Shown here: positions 18,325 through 26,918 of the stretch, in pieces
Position numbering within the stretch: the first letter of the stretch is position 1
Layout of the letters: every line of letters begins with the position of its first letter
From: CAIWHR01 sp963809965
GTDB lineage: Bacteria; Pseudomonadota; Gammaproteobacteria; Burkholderiales; Casimicrobiaceae
Length of the DNA stretch: 64,000 bases
Direction: 5' to 3'
Assembly: GCA_963809965.1 (NCBI GenBank)
Contig: CAWELU010000023.1
Span: 258,137 to 322,136 of the forward strand
Notes under the pieces: generated by a model
Seen by the model: only the letters and a program-made list of their open reading frames with translations
The model's database searches: none
Told to the model about the DNA's origin: nothing
Position numbers and translations under genes: made by a program

Positions 18325-19380
18325 TCATCGCGGCAGAACGATCGCCGCATCGATGTCGAAGGTCACTCCAACCTGCTCACTACGCCCGCGCGGCTCGCGC
18401 GACTCGCCGTCGAACACGAGCAGCTCGCCCCACGGCGTCGCTACCACGTATTCGATCCGGCTGCCCAGGTACGCCGCGCGCAGGCAAACGCCCTGCAATG
18501 CGCCGTCGCGGGCGGCGACGAGCCGCAGGCGGTGTGGCCTTACCGCCAGTGTCGCCGGGCCTGCCGCAACGCCGTCCGCGCGAACGGCCGCGCCGACGCC
18601 GCCCGCGGTGAAGGTCGCCCCACCCTGGTCTCGGACGAGCTCGCCGTCGACCAGGTTGGCGTCCCCGATGAAATCGGCGAGGAAGCGGCTCGCCGGCGCT
18701 TCGTAGAGCTCGTGCGGCGTTCCCTGCTGTGCGATGCGCCCGCCCTCCATCACGATGATGTGATCGGACACCGCAAGCGCCTCTTCCTGATCGTGCGTCA
18801 CGTAGATCACCGTCAGCGCGAGCGACTGCTGCAGCTCCCGGATCTCCTGGCGCACGCGGCGGCGCAGCTTCGCGTCGAGATTCGACAGCGGCTCGTCGAA
18901 CAGCAACACCGCCGGCTCGAGCACCAGCGAGCGTGCAACCGCGACCCGCTGCTGCTGCCCGCCCGAGAGCTCGGACGGCAAGCGCTGCTCGAGTCCCGCC
19001 AGGCCCAGCATCGCAAGTTTCGAGCGCGCGAGATCCCGCGCCTTCGTCTTCTCCATGCGCATGGACAGCGGTCCGTAGCAAACGTTGTCCAGCACGCTCA
19101 TGTGCGGAAACAAGGCGTAGGACTGGAACACCATGCTGACGTCGCGCTCGTTCGCCGCGCGCAGCGTTACGTCGGTACCGGCGATGAGGATGCGGCCCGC
19201 AGACACTGGCTCGAGACCGGCAACCATCCGCAGAGTCGTGGTCTTGCCGCATCCCGACGGGCCGAGGAGTGTCACGAGCTCGCCTGGCGCCACGCGGAAC
19301 GACACGTCATCCACGGCGGTAACGTCGCCGTAACGCTTGGTCACGCGTTCGAAGACGACCCCGCCCGCTTCCTTGGCCAT
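18325..19380 (-). CDS. Iron-type ABC transporter ATP-binding protein FbpC-like
   Basis: ATPase of a Fe3+-type (or related polyamine/phosphonate-type) ABC importer, 351 residues. Walker A GPSGCGKTT (40-48), FQSYALFPHMSV, signature LSGGQ (138-142), Walker B LLFDEP (159-164), switch VTHDQEEAL, and a C-terminal TOBE domain (LAVRPHRLRL). It is the last gene of a minus-strand unit with permease and binding protein, but sits 86 bases from the permease with two hairpins between. It ends two bases after the nuclease stop in convergent orientation. Substrate is inferred from the FbpABC-like set. Confidence 0.88.
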   Translation of the reverse strand: MAKEAGGVVFERVTKRYGDVTAVDDVSFRVAPGELVTLLGPSGCGKTTTLRMVAGLEPVSAGRILIAGTDVTLRAANERDVSMVFQSYALFPHMSVLDNVCYGPLSMRMEKTKARDLARSKLAMLGLAGLEQRLPSELSGGQQQRVAVARSLVLEPAVLLFDEPLSNLDAKLRRRVRQEIRELQQSLALTVIYVTHDQEEALAVSDHIIVMEGGRIAQQGTPHELYEAPASRFLADFIGDANLVDGELVRDQGGATFTAGGVGAAVRADGVAAGPATLAVRPHRLRLVAARDGALQGVCLRAAYLGSRIEYVVATPWGELLVFDGESREPRGRSEQVGVTFDIDAAIVLPR

Positions 19381-19381
19381 G

Positions 19382-19435
19382 TCAGTGCCCGCCCGGCCGC
19401 CCGAAGGGCACTGACACGCCCCCTCCGGGGGTGTG
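19382..19435. repeat. Two adjacent hairpins between permease and ATPase genes
   Basis: First a 9-base perfect inverted repeat TCAGTGCCC/GGGCACTGA (19382-19390 and 19406-19414, 15-base loop). Directly after it is a second hairpin at 19415-19435 with a 9-pair stem (one G-T pair) around a three-base loop. The following sequence (cgaacgcagcgagcctggggg) resembles dispersed intergenic repeats of Burkholderiales. It may tune mRNA levels between the two cistrons; no U-run is present. Confidence 0.5.
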
Positions 19436-19466
19436 CGAACGCAGCGAGCCTGGGGGTCGTTTCATT

Positions 19467-21587
19467 CTAGTGCCCCGTCGCCAACATGTTGGTTGCGCGC
19501 CGGCCGAGCCGCGCTTCGCCGATCGCGCCCTGCACGAGCAGCAGGACCGCCAGCATGAAGAAGATCAGCACCGACGAATAGGCGATCGCCAGCGGATATT
19601 CGCCCGCCTCCACGCGCCCGATGATGTAGACCGTCGCGAGGTTGTATTTCGCGGTCGCGAGGAAGATCACTGCGCTCACCGCCGTCATCGCATGGGTGAA
19701 GCTGAACACCAGCGTCGCGAGAATCGCCGGACGCAGCAGCGGAAAGACGATTCTCCGCAACGTGCGCACCGTCGAAGCGCGAAGCGTCGATGACGCCTCG
19801 TCGAGCGTCCGGTCGATCTGAGCGAGCGCCGCCACGCCGGCGCGAACGCCGACCGGCATGTTGCGGAACACGAAGCAGAGCACCAGGATCGCCATGCCGC
19901 CGGTCAACTCCAGCGGTGCCACGTTGAAGGCGACGATGTACGACACGCCGATCACGGTGCCCGGTATCGCGAAGCTCACCATGGTCAGGAATTCGAAGGC
20001 GCGGCGGCCGACGAATCGGTGCCGCGTGATGACGTACGCCGAAAGCAGACCAATCGCCGCGGTCAAAGGCGCCGACACCGCTGCGACCTTGATCGTCGTG
20101 AAAAAGCTGTCCCACGCGGAGCCGCGGAAGAACAGCCCGCGCTCGCCCCACTCGACGCCGAACCCGGCCGCGAAATGCGTGACGGTCGTCGTCATGTCGC
20201 CACGGCCGATGTCCTTGACGAAACCGCCGATCAGCACGACCGCGTAGCAGACCACCGTGAACGCGATCCAGACGGCTGCCGTGCCGAAGCAGCCGAGCCA
20301 CAGGCCGCGGGGAAGTCGCGCGGGCATGCCGCCGTCTCCTTTGCCGCTGACCGTCACGTACGAAAGGCGGCCGAGCCAGCGCTGCTGCAGCCAGAAGGCT
20401 ACGAGCGTGAAGCCGAGCAGGACCATCGCCAGCACCGCCGCGCGGCCGGGATCGTGCTGGGCACCGGCAACCGCGAAGAATATCTTCGTCGACAGCACCT
20501 CGAAGTTACCGGACAGCACGATCGGATTCGCGAAGTCCGCGAGGCTTTCGACGAATCCCAGCAGGAATGCATTCGCGAGCGCGGGCCGCAACAGCGGCCA
20601 GGTCACCGTCCGGAAGACGCGGGCGCGCGATGCACGCAATGTTTGCGCCGCCTCCTCCAGCGCCGGGCTCACCGCGCCCAGCGCCCCGTACAGGATCATG
20701 AACGCGATCGGCGAGAACGACAGCAGCTGCGCGAGCGTGACCCCGGGCAGTCCATAGATCCACCGCGATCGGGGAATGCCTAACAGGCTGTCCAGCCATC
20801 CCGTCACCAATCCAGTCCGCCCGAACAGGACGACCAATGCCAGCGCGATCACGAACGGCGGCGTGATGATCGGCAGAATCGACATCAGCTTGAGCAAGGC
20901 CGCATAGCGTTGCCCGCCGCGCTGCACGACCAGCGCCAGCGCGAGCCCGAGCAAGGTCGACAGGAGGCCGACGATGGTCGCGAGCAACGCCGAATTGATC
21001 GCCACGCCGCACCGCGTCCCCCCGCCGAGGCACCCCATCCCCCAGATGTCGGCAGTGAAGAGGCGCTCTGCGGCAAGGGCGGGCGCAAAGCGTCCTTGCG
21101 TGTCGAGCACCGCGGCGAACAGCGCCTTGCCGACCGGAAAGAAGATGAAGAGTCCGAGCAGGAGACCGATGACGACGACGAGCGCCGCCACCGCCGTGTC
21201 GCCACCGAACATCCCGCGCCGCGCGAGCGCCCGTGCCAGGCAGACCGTCAGCGCCGTGAGCGCAATCGCCGCGCCAACCCCGAACGCCGGCCCGCTTGGT
21301 CCGGCAGCAAATCCGGCGACGAACGTCCATGCCAGCGCGATTCCGGCAGCGACAAGGGTACCGGTGTTGCGTCCAAATCCCGCGAATACAAACGCGGCGC
21401 CAGCGCCCGCAACGAGCGGCCACATCGACCCTGCGCCGCCGAGCGCGAGCGCCAGCGCCGAGGCGCCGCCGCCCATGGACCACGGCACCGCGGCCAGCGC
21501 GACGAGCGCGAACCCCGCGACCAGCGCAGTCGTCCGGTCGCGCCCGACAGGCGCGAAGACGGCCGATGCAACCGCGGATGCCGTCAC
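19467..21587 (-). CDS. Iron-type ABC transporter permease, fused double permease FbpB-like
   Basis: 706-residue inner-membrane protein with two permease halves, as in FbpB. Each half has an EAA loop: EEAAQTLRASRARVF in the first and LDEASSTLRASTVRTL in the second. The N-terminal 120 residues add several extra hydrophobic segments. Start is GTG 21587, 11 bases after the binding-protein stop. Intact, despite its length, in a region otherwise rich in frame errors. Confidence 0.9.
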   Translation of the reverse strand: MTASAVASAVFAPVGRDRTTALVAGFALVALAAVPWSMGGGASALALALGGAGSMWPLVAGAGAAFVFAGFGRNTGTLVAAGIALAWTFVAGFAAGPSGPAFGVGAAIALTALTVCLARALARRGMFGGDTAVAALVVVIGLLLGLFIFFPVGKALFAAVLDTQGRFAPALAAERLFTADIWGMGCLGGGTRCGVAINSALLATIVGLLSTLLGLALALVVQRGGQRYAALLKLMSILPIITPPFVIALALVVLFGRTGLVTGWLDSLLGIPRSRWIYGLPGVTLAQLLSFSPIAFMILYGALGAVSPALEEAAQTLRASRARVFRTVTWPLLRPALANAFLLGFVESLADFANPIVLSGNFEVLSTKIFFAVAGAQHDPGRAAVLAMVLLGFTLVAFWLQQRWLGRLSYVTVSGKGDGGMPARLPRGLWLGCFGTAAVWIAFTVVCYAVVLIGGFVKDIGRGDMTTTVTHFAAGFGVEWGERGLFFRGSAWDSFFTTIKVAAVSAPLTAAIGLLSAYVITRHRFVGRRAFEFLTMVSFAIPGTVIGVSYIVAFNVAPLELTGGMAILVLCFVFRNMPVGVRAGVAALAQIDRTLDEASSTLRASTVRTLRRIVFPLLRPAILATLVFSFTHAMTAVSAVIFLATAKYNLATVYIIGRVEAGEYPLAIAYSSVLIFFMLAVLLLVQGAIGEARLGRRATNMLATGH

Positions 21588-21598
21588 CTAAGGCCCGC

Positions 21599-22630
21599 TT
21601 ACTTCGGGAGCGTCGAGACTTCCTTGTCCCACTTCGTCAACAGACGCGTGCGCTCGGCCGACGAGCCGTACTTGGCGAAATCGTAATTGATGAACTTGAT
21701 CTCGGAGAAATTGGGCGCCTGTGGCGGCGCGCTCGCGCCCTTGTTCGACGGCACCTGGTAGGACACCTTCGCCTGCGCGCCGATGCTCTGGGCCTCCGTT
21801 CCGAGCGCCCAGTCGTACCACTTCTTGGCGTTTTCCATGTTCTTCGCACCCTTGATGATGCTCATGCTGCCGATCTCGTAGCCGGTGCCCTCGCACGGCG
21901 ACACGATCTTGACCGGCGCGCCGCCCACCGCCTGCACCACGGCGTCGTGCTGGAACGTGATACCCACCAGCGATTCGCCCGTCGCCGCCGCGCGGGCCGG
22001 GGCCGCCCCGGATTTCGTGTACTGATTGACGTTCTTGTGCAGCGACTTCAAGTAGTCGAACGCCTTGTCCTCACCCATCAGCTGCACGAGCGTCGCGAGC
22101 ATCGTGTAGGAGGTTCCCGAGGAGTTCGGATTGGCCACCTGGATCTCGTCCTTGAACACCGGCTTGGTGAGATCCGACCAACACTTGGGCTCGGGGATGT
22201 TCTTCTTCTTGAGCTGCTCGGTGTTGTAGCTATACCCCAGCGCGCCGGCGTAGACCCCCACCGTCCGGCCCTTGGACTGTTCCCACTGGCGCACGGCCCA
22301 ATCGTGGAGCTCGTTCATCTTCGGTGACTTGAAGGACTCGGTCAGCCCTTCCTCGGCAGCCTGCAGGTGGGGGTCGCCGGTGCCGCCCCACCAGATGTCG
22401 CCACGCGGGTTCGCCGCCTCGGCCTTGATCTGCGCATAGAACTCGCCGGAGCTCTTGCGCGTCATCAGTACCTTGATGCCGGTCGCCTTCTCGAACGCGG
22501 CGACCATCGGCCGGCACCATTCCTCCTGCACGGTGCAATAAAGAACGAGCTCGCCTTGCGCCGCAGCGCTCAGCGGCATGACGAATGCGAATGCGGGCAG
22601 GATGCCGCGGAGCCACTTACGAGTACGCAT
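21599..22630 (-). CDS. ABC transporter periplasmic substrate-binding protein, FbpA-like
   Basis: 343 residues with an N-terminal signal peptide of about 25 residues (hydrophobic core around LPAFAFVMPLSAAAQG). The mature part starts with LVLYCTVQEEWCRPMVAAFE, the usual opening of iron(III)- and phosphonate-type binding proteins, and has GDIWWGGTGD and NPNSSGTSYT in the ligand cleft. The two tyrosines that bind iron in FbpA cannot be assigned with certainty, so the ligand stays open (iron, phosphonate or other). Operon with the permease and ATPase. Confidence 0.88.
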   Translation of the reverse strand: MRTRKWLRGILPAFAFVMPLSAAAQGELVLYCTVQEEWCRPMVAAFEKATGIKVLMTRKSSGEFYAQIKAEAANPRGDIWWGGTGDPHLQAAEEGLTESFKSPKMNELHDWAVRQWEQSKGRTVGVYAGALGYSYNTEQLKKKNIPEPKCWSDLTKPVFKDEIQVANPNSSGTSYTMLATLVQLMGEDKAFDYLKSLHKNVNQYTKSGAAPARAAATGESLVGITFQHDAVVQAVGGAPVKIVSPCEGTGYEIGSMSIIKGAKNMENAKKWYDWALGTEAQSIGAQAKVSYQVPSNKGASAPPQAPNFSEIKFINYDFAKYGSSAERTRLLTKWDKEVSTLPK

Positions 22631-22645
22631 CGATTCCTCCTTCGG

Positions 22646-23410
22646 TCAACTTGTCATGGGGATGCCGACGACGCCGGCAAGCTTAGCGCAAAGTGCAGCG
22701 TTGGTCGCGATCAGCGGGTTTCCGGCGGTAAGGCCGTCCCCCGCGAAGAAATCGTTGGTGTAGCCGCCCGCCTCGGTGACCAGCAGGATCCCGGCCGCGC
22801 AGTCCCAGGCGTTGATGTGCAACTCGCAGTACGCCTCGCTGCGACCGACGGCGACATCGACCATCCCGAGCGCGCCGGAGCCGACCCGCCGGATCGCGCA
22901 GCCCGCGCCCATCACCCGGGCCACGAGAGCTAGATAGTCGACCGTGCTGCGGCGCGTCGACCAGCCACACTCGACGGTCGCGGCGCCAAGATCGGCGCAG
23001 GGACTGACGGCGAGCCGGTCCTCGTCCCGCCAGGCGCCCGCGCCGCGCTCGGCCGCATAGAGCCAATCGTGGCTGGGGTCGTACACCACGCCGACCGTCG
23101 GCACAAGATGCTCGAGATAGCCGATCGACACGCAGTAGTGGGGTATTCCACGGGCATAGTTCGCGGTGCCGTCGATGGGATCGATCAGCCAGACGCGCTC
23201 ACCCGCGCCGCCTCCCTCCTCCTCGCCGATGATCGCGTCGTCCGGATAGCGAGCGGCGATCGCCTTGCGCACGAAGCGCTCGACCTCGCCGTCCATCGCG
23301 GTCAGGACGTCATGGCGTCCCTTCATCGACGTCGCGGAAACCCCGAACGCCGAGTGCGCGAGCCGACCCGCGTCGCGCGCGAGCGTCCGGCAGAATTCCA
23401 GTCGATTCAT
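22646..23410 (-). CDS. Inositol monophosphatase family protein
   Basis: Mg2+-dependent sugar/polyol phosphatase fold, 254 residues. Metal-binding motifs: GEEEG (62-66), LIDPIDGT (75-82) and AWDCAAG with Asp203. It lies 15 bases upstream of the binding-protein gene on the same strand, so it probably heads the transporter operon. Such a pairing suggests import of a phosphorylated compound followed by dephosphorylation, but this is inference. It could also act on 3'-phosphoadenosine phosphate, like CysQ. Confidence 0.9.
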   Translation of the reverse strand: MNRLEFCRTLARDAGRLAHSAFGVSATSMKGRHDVLTAMDGEVERFVRKAIAARYPDDAIIGEEEGGGAGERVWLIDPIDGTANYARGIPHYCVSIGYLEHLVPTVGVVYDPSHDWLYAAERGAGAWRDEDRLAVSPCADLGAATVECGWSTRRSTVDYLALVARVMGAGCAIRRVGSGALGMVDVAVGRSEAYCELHINAWDCAAGILLVTEAGGYTNDFFAGDGLTAGNPLIATNAALCAKLAGVVGIPMTS

Positions 23411-23529
23411 TCACCGCGCGCGGTACGTAGGCCTCCGCCGCGCCTCCCCATGGTCAGATTGTGCGTTGCCGCGCGGTCCTCGACGCGGCCGCGTCGGACG
23501 CGAGTTTACTCGCGGAGGGCGGCGTTCGT

Positions 23530-23549
23530 CCGCTTCGGGCGCGAAGCGG
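23530..23549. terminator. Hairpin downstream of the bufferin operon
   Basis: Perfect 8-base stem CCGCTTCG/CGAAGCGG around a four-base loop, about 50 bases after the doxX stop on the minus strand. It has no U-run, so it is a possible end or mRNA-stabilising structure rather than a proven terminator. Confidence 0.35.
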
Positions 23550-23599
23550 GCTTGTCCGCCGGCGACGGGCGTGGAGTCGCCGGATGTGGAGCGTGCTGG

Positions 23600-24073
23600 C
23601 TATTTGATCGCAAGCAACCGATCGAGCGAAAACGGTCCCGCGCCTCGGCCGACCAGGTACAGCAACAGCCCTGCCCACGAAAGGTGGGTCGGCCAGGCGT
23701 CCGGGTAGACGAAGATCTGGATAACGAGCGTCATACCCAGGAGCGCCAGAGCTGACAGTCGCGTGAACAAGCCGAGCACCAGCAGGATCGGAAAAAAGTG
23801 CTCGGCATACGCCGCGAGATGCGCCGCGATTTCCGGCGAGACCAAGGGCACCTTGTACTCCTCCCGAAACAGCGTGTAGGCACCCTCGGACACGGTCAGG
23901 AAACCATCCACCTTGGTGCGTCCGGAGAGGAAGAAGATCGCGGCGATCGCGATGCGGTCGATCAGTGCCAGCGAAGCATGGTTGACGACAGCGGACAGCG
24001 TGTCGGCGATGCGATTCCACGCGCCGCGCAGACCTTCGTCAGACGCGGGCGGCGATATGGTGACTTGGGTCAT
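23600..24073 (-). CDS. DoxX family membrane protein of the bufferin operon
   Basis: 157 residues with four hydrophobic segments (from about residue 40: LIDRIAIAAIFFLSGRTK, then HFFPILLVLGLFT and others). DoxX proteins are quinone- or thiol-linked inner-membrane proteins and are regular last members of bufABCD-type operons, where their role is not settled. ATG 24073 overlaps the bufC stop (ATGA), so translation is coupled. Confidence 0.88.
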   Translation of the reverse strand: MTQVTISPPASDEGLRGAWNRIADTLSAVVNHASLALIDRIAIAAIFFLSGRTKVDGFLTVSEGAYTLFREEYKVPLVSPEIAAHLAAYAEHFFPILLVLGLFTRLSALALLGMTLVIQIFVYPDAWPTHLSWAGLLLYLVGRGAGPFSLDRLLAIK

Positions 24074-24978
24074 ATTCGACTTTCCTCGATTGGCGCGCCG
24101 TCGAGGCTCGCTTGGCCGAACGCGCCGATGGCGAACAGCTGCGCGCCGAGGGCCGCGAGATCCGCCTCCGGATTTGCCATGAGCGCCGCGGTTCCCGCTT
24201 CCGCGAGCGTGCGCCCTTCCGCGCAGGCATCGAGAAATGCGCAGCCCACGGCGTCGATGCCGGCCCACTGCACGGCATCCCGCGGGCGCACGACCAGCGC
24301 GCCCTCGCCGCACCACTCGATCTCGGTCTCGTCGACCGGCCCCGCTGCGCGATTGCGCTGCCAGATCGTGTAAATCGGCTGCCGATCGAACCAGGCCCAG
24401 CGTGCAGAAACATGGGGGCGCAATACGACTCCCTGCATCCGCGCCGCGTCGAATGCCGCCAGCGCGTTCGGATCGACCGGCGTTTCGTCGCGTGCCATGT
24501 GGGCTTCGGTCCAGAAGCGGTCGAGCCGCGCGACACCGGGCAGGTACGGAAGCTGGGCAGCGGGCTCGAATGCCGCAAGGAACCGTGCGAAACCCTCGCC
24601 ATAGTGGAGCAGCGTCGCTTGCGCGGGCAGGTTCGCCCGGGCAAAGACCGCCGCTGCCGCGCAAAACCATTGCTCGCCCACCAGTCGCGCCACCGCCGGG
24701 TAATTGGCCTGCAGCGCGTCGATGCAGCCCTTCAGCACCGTATTCCGATAGACGGCGAAGCCGGGCTGGCGCGCGAGCGCAGCGACGGAAGACCCGGCGG
24801 CGTGGGCATCGGTCTCCGACGCGAGCAACGCTCGCGCGAAGTCCTCCTGAAAAACTTGCAGCGAGCCGCGCGTGACTTCGGGCCTCTCTTCCATCATCGG
24901 CACGGGGCCGCATGTGGTCGGCTTCTCCGCATGCACGGGGTGTGGGCAATTCGACGGCGCTGGCGGCAATGCGTTCAC
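24070..24978 (-). CDS. bufC: BufC/HvfC-like partner protein (DUF2063), RiPP maturation
   Basis: 302 residues, DUF2063 family. In bufferin/oxazolin clusters this protein pairs with the MNIO enzyme and is thought to present the precursor peptide. Seen: LQVFQEDFARALLA at residues 40-53, FAVYRNTVLKGCIDALQANYP (74-94, in part), ARLDRFWTEAHMARDE and IYTIWQRNR, all family landmarks. The first 35 residues are not typical; Met28 or Met29 (MMEERPEVT) could be the true start. It follows bufB by 15 bases and overlaps doxX. Confidence 0.9.
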   Translation of the reverse strand: MNALPPAPSNCPHPVHAEKPTTCGPVPMMEERPEVTRGSLQVFQEDFARALLASETDAHAAGSSVAALARQPGFAVYRNTVLKGCIDALQANYPAVARLVGEQWFCAAAAVFARANLPAQATLLHYGEGFARFLAAFEPAAQLPYLPGVARLDRFWTEAHMARDETPVDPNALAAFDAARMQGVVLRPHVSARWAWFDRQPIYTIWQRNRAAGPVDETEIEWCGEGALVVRPRDAVQWAGIDAVGCAFLDACAEGRTLAEAGTAALMANPEADLAALGAQLFAIGAFGQASLDGAPIEESRI

Positions 24979-24993
24979 GCACCGATCCTCAAG

Positions 24994-25833
24994 TCACGCC
25001 GCCGCATGCAGCGGCGCGCGCAATACGGCCTCGGCCGTCGCCCGCTCGGCCAGCAGCGTAGCGAATTCCGGCACGTTCTCGTCGCGCTCGATCAACGTCG
25101 GTCGCGGACCGATCCGTTCGACGAGCCGCCGGTAGAGCGCCCAGACTTCCGGTGCGATCGGCGCATCGTGCGAATCGATCAGGAGCGCCGCACCCAGGTT
25201 GGGATCGGCCGAGTGGCCGGCCAGATGAATCTCCTGCACCAGCGCACCGGGGAACGCATCGAGGTAGGCCTCGGCCGGGTAGCCGAGGTTGCGCGCGCCG
25301 ACATAGACATTGTTGACGTCGAGCAGCAGTCCGCAACCGGTGTGGCGCGCGAGCTGGGTCACGAAAGCGATCTCATCCCATTCATGAGCATCGATCCGCA
25401 GGTAATGCGCCGGGTTTTCGATGGCGATGGGCCGTCGCAGCGCGTCCTGTGCCCGACTGATGTTGTCGGCGATCCGCGCGAGCGCCTCGTCGTTGCGCGG
25501 AAAGGGCAGCAGATCCGGGCGATAGCTACCGCGCCAGGTGGACCAGGCAAGATGTTCGGAAACGAGCGCGGGCTCGAATCGGCGGACGAGCTCGGCGAGT
25601 CGCGCCAGGTGGGCGCGATCCGGCTCCTCATCCGCCGCGAGCGAGAGCGCGACGCCGTGCAACGAAAGCGGATGCCTGGCGCGAATGGATTCGAGCCATG
25701 TCAGACGCGGCCCGCCGTCGACCATGTAGTTCTCGGGATGGACCTCGAACCACAGCCCGTCCGCGGGCGCGGCGAGCGCCTCGGCGTAGTGCCCGGGCTT
25801 CAGGCCCAGCCCGGCGGACGGAGCCATGGTCAT
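24994..25833 (-). CDS. bufB: MNIO-family (DUF692) RiPP-modifying enzyme BufB/HvfB-like
   Basis: 279-residue TIM-barrel multinuclear non-heme iron oxidase. Family motifs with metal ligands: FEVHPENYM (29-37), LHGVALSL, SEHLAWS (with Glu and His), IENPAHYL, LLDVNNVYVGARN, EIHLAGHS and LIDSHDAPI. Known relatives convert cysteines of the precursor into thiooxazole or oxazolone-thioamide groups that bind copper. The substrate here is the Cys-containing peptide encoded 24 bases upstream. Intact. Confidence 0.93.
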   Translation of the reverse strand: MTMAPSAGLGLKPGHYAEALAAPADGLWFEVHPENYMVDGGPRLTWLESIRARHPLSLHGVALSLAADEEPDRAHLARLAELVRRFEPALVSEHLAWSTWRGSYRPDLLPFPRNDEALARIADNISRAQDALRRPIAIENPAHYLRIDAHEWDEIAFVTQLARHTGCGLLLDVNNVYVGARNLGYPAEAYLDAFPGALVQEIHLAGHSADPNLGAALLIDSHDAPIAPEVWALYRRLVERIGPRPTLIERDENVPEFATLLAERATAEAVLRAPLHAAA

Positions 25834-25857
25834 CGTCGAGGCCGCTGGCGGCGGAAC

Positions 25858-26163
25858 TCAGCCCTTCATCGGCGTGAGAGATCCCATACCCTTGGGTGTT
25901 TTCATCGTCGTGCACGTGCCCTTGGGGACCAACTTGAAGGCGTTGGCCTGATAATCGACCTTGGACGTACCGGCGCAGGTAGTCCCCGGCCCGGCGGCGC
26001 AGTCGTTCTTGCCGGCCATTGCGATGCCGTAGCACTGCTCCACCTTCCCGGTGGCCTGATCCTTCATCGACTTCTCCATCATCATCTTGTCCTGCGCGAA
26101 CGTCGCGCCCGACGCAAGTGCGCCAAGGGCAAACGCGGTGACGGCAAGCGTAGCGTTCTTCAT
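25858..26163 (-). CDS. bufA: Bufferin-type RiPP precursor BufA (DUF2282)
   Basis: 101-residue precursor with a Sec signal peptide (hydrophobic residues 5-20, likely cleavage after TFA at 23). Four cysteines: Cys44 in EQCYGIAMAG, Cys55 in KNDCAAG, Cys63 in TTCAGTS and Cys84 in KGTCTTM, in the spacing typical of DUF2282 bufferins. Modified cysteines chelate copper in the periplasm in characterised members. The N-terminal mature part is rich in Met and Lys. The promoter at 26246-26271 matches the ECF sigma encoded divergently. First gene of bufA-bufB-bufC-doxX. Confidence 0.93.
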   Translation of the reverse strand: MKNATLAVTAFALGALASGATFAQDKMMMEKSMKDQATGKVEQCYGIAMAGKNDCAAGPGTTCAGTSKVDYQANAFKLVPKGTCTTMKTPKGMGSLTPMKG

Positions 26164-26245
26164 GTCCGACTCCTGTAAGTGGGTGGTGAGAGACCGGCTC
26201 GTCCCGACTTGCTGGACGCTCGTCGGCGAACGGTCTGTCAGCTAG

Positions 26246-26271
26246 TTCGCGGAAATCTGGCGGTTGGTTAC
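26246..26271 (-). promoter_or_regulatory. ECF sigma (SigF-type) promoter of the buf operon
   Basis: On the minus strand the sequence reads GTAACC (26271-26266), 16 bases, then CGAA (26249-26246). The -10 element lies about 82 bases before the bufA start. It is identical in both boxes and spacer length to the promoter in front of the sigma gene, and agrees with the consensus I recall for SigF of Caulobacter. Confidence 0.75.
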
Positions 26272-26329
26272 AGCGGCGGGCACAATTCGCCCACGTCGCG
26301 CCTGCTCCCGGCTTTATTGCGGCGCCAGT

Positions 26330-26355
26330 GTAACCCGATGCCTCGATGCAACGAA
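26330..26355 (+). promoter_or_regulatory. ECF sigma (SigF-type) promoter of its own gene
   Basis: GTAACC (26330-26335), 16 bases, CGAA (26352-26355). It shares boxes and spacing with the buf promoter on the other strand. It overlaps the two upstream ATGs (26346 and 26355), which therefore cannot be translated from this promoter; ATG 26373 becomes the start. Indicates autoregulation. Confidence 0.75.
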
Positions 26356-26372
26356 TGACCGTACAAGGCCGC

Positions 26373-26918
26373 ATGAGCGCCGGCGAGGACCGCCTGCGGG
26401 ACCTCTTCTCCCGCGGACTCGCCGGCGATGCCGCCGCGTACCACGCCTTCCTGCAGGACCTCAGCGCTCATTTGCGCGCGTTCCTGCGGAAGCGACTCGC
26501 CGCCTTGCCGGACGAAGTGGAGGATCTCGTGCAGGAATCGCTGCTCGCCGTGCATAACCAGCGGCATACCTACGATGCGGAATTGCCGCTGACGGCCTGG
26601 GTGCACGCGATCGCGAAGTACAAGCTCGTGGATCTGCTGCGCCGCCGTGCCGGGCGCGACCAGCTCACCGATCCGTTCGAAGACGAGCACGAAGTGTTCG
26701 CGGCGGTAGATACCGATGCCACGGACGCGCGCCGCGACGTCGCGAAGCTGCTCGAGCGTTTGCCCGAGCGCCAGCGCTTGCCGATCGTCCACGTGAAGCT
26801 GGAGGGACTGTCGGTGGTCGAGGCCGCGCGCCTCACGGGCATGTCGGAGTCGGCGATCAAGGTCGGAGTGCACCGTGGCATGAAGGCGCTCGCGGCGCTG
26901 ATCCGGGATGAACGATGA
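26373..26918 (+). CDS. ECF RNA polymerase sigma factor, SigF-like (paired with NrsF)
   Basis: 181 residues. Region 2 covers about 15-95 with DLVQESLLAVHNQRHTY (-10 recognition), region 4 about 120-178 with LPERQRLPIVHVKLEGLS and SESAIKVGVHRGMKAL (-35 recognition helix). The start is set to ATG 26373 because the promoter -10 element is at 26352-26355, giving a very short leader. It overlaps the anti-sigma gene by four bases. By analogy with SigF-NrsF it should answer metal or redox stress and drive bufA and itself. Confidence 0.9.
   Translation: MSAGEDRLRDLFSRGLAGDAAAYHAFLQDLSAHLRAFLRKRLAALPDEVEDLVQESLLAVHNQRHTYDAELPLTAWVHAIAKYKLVDLLRRRAGRDQLTDPFEDEHEVFAAVDTDATDARRDVAKLLERLPERQRLPIVHVKLEGLSVVEAARLTGMSESAIKVGVHRGMKALAALIRDER

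Noticed and set aside
24112..26178. Long plus-strand open frame opposite bufA-bufC
   Set aside because: Antisense shadow of three intact genes in GC-rich DNA; Arg-rich, no start signals, no family.
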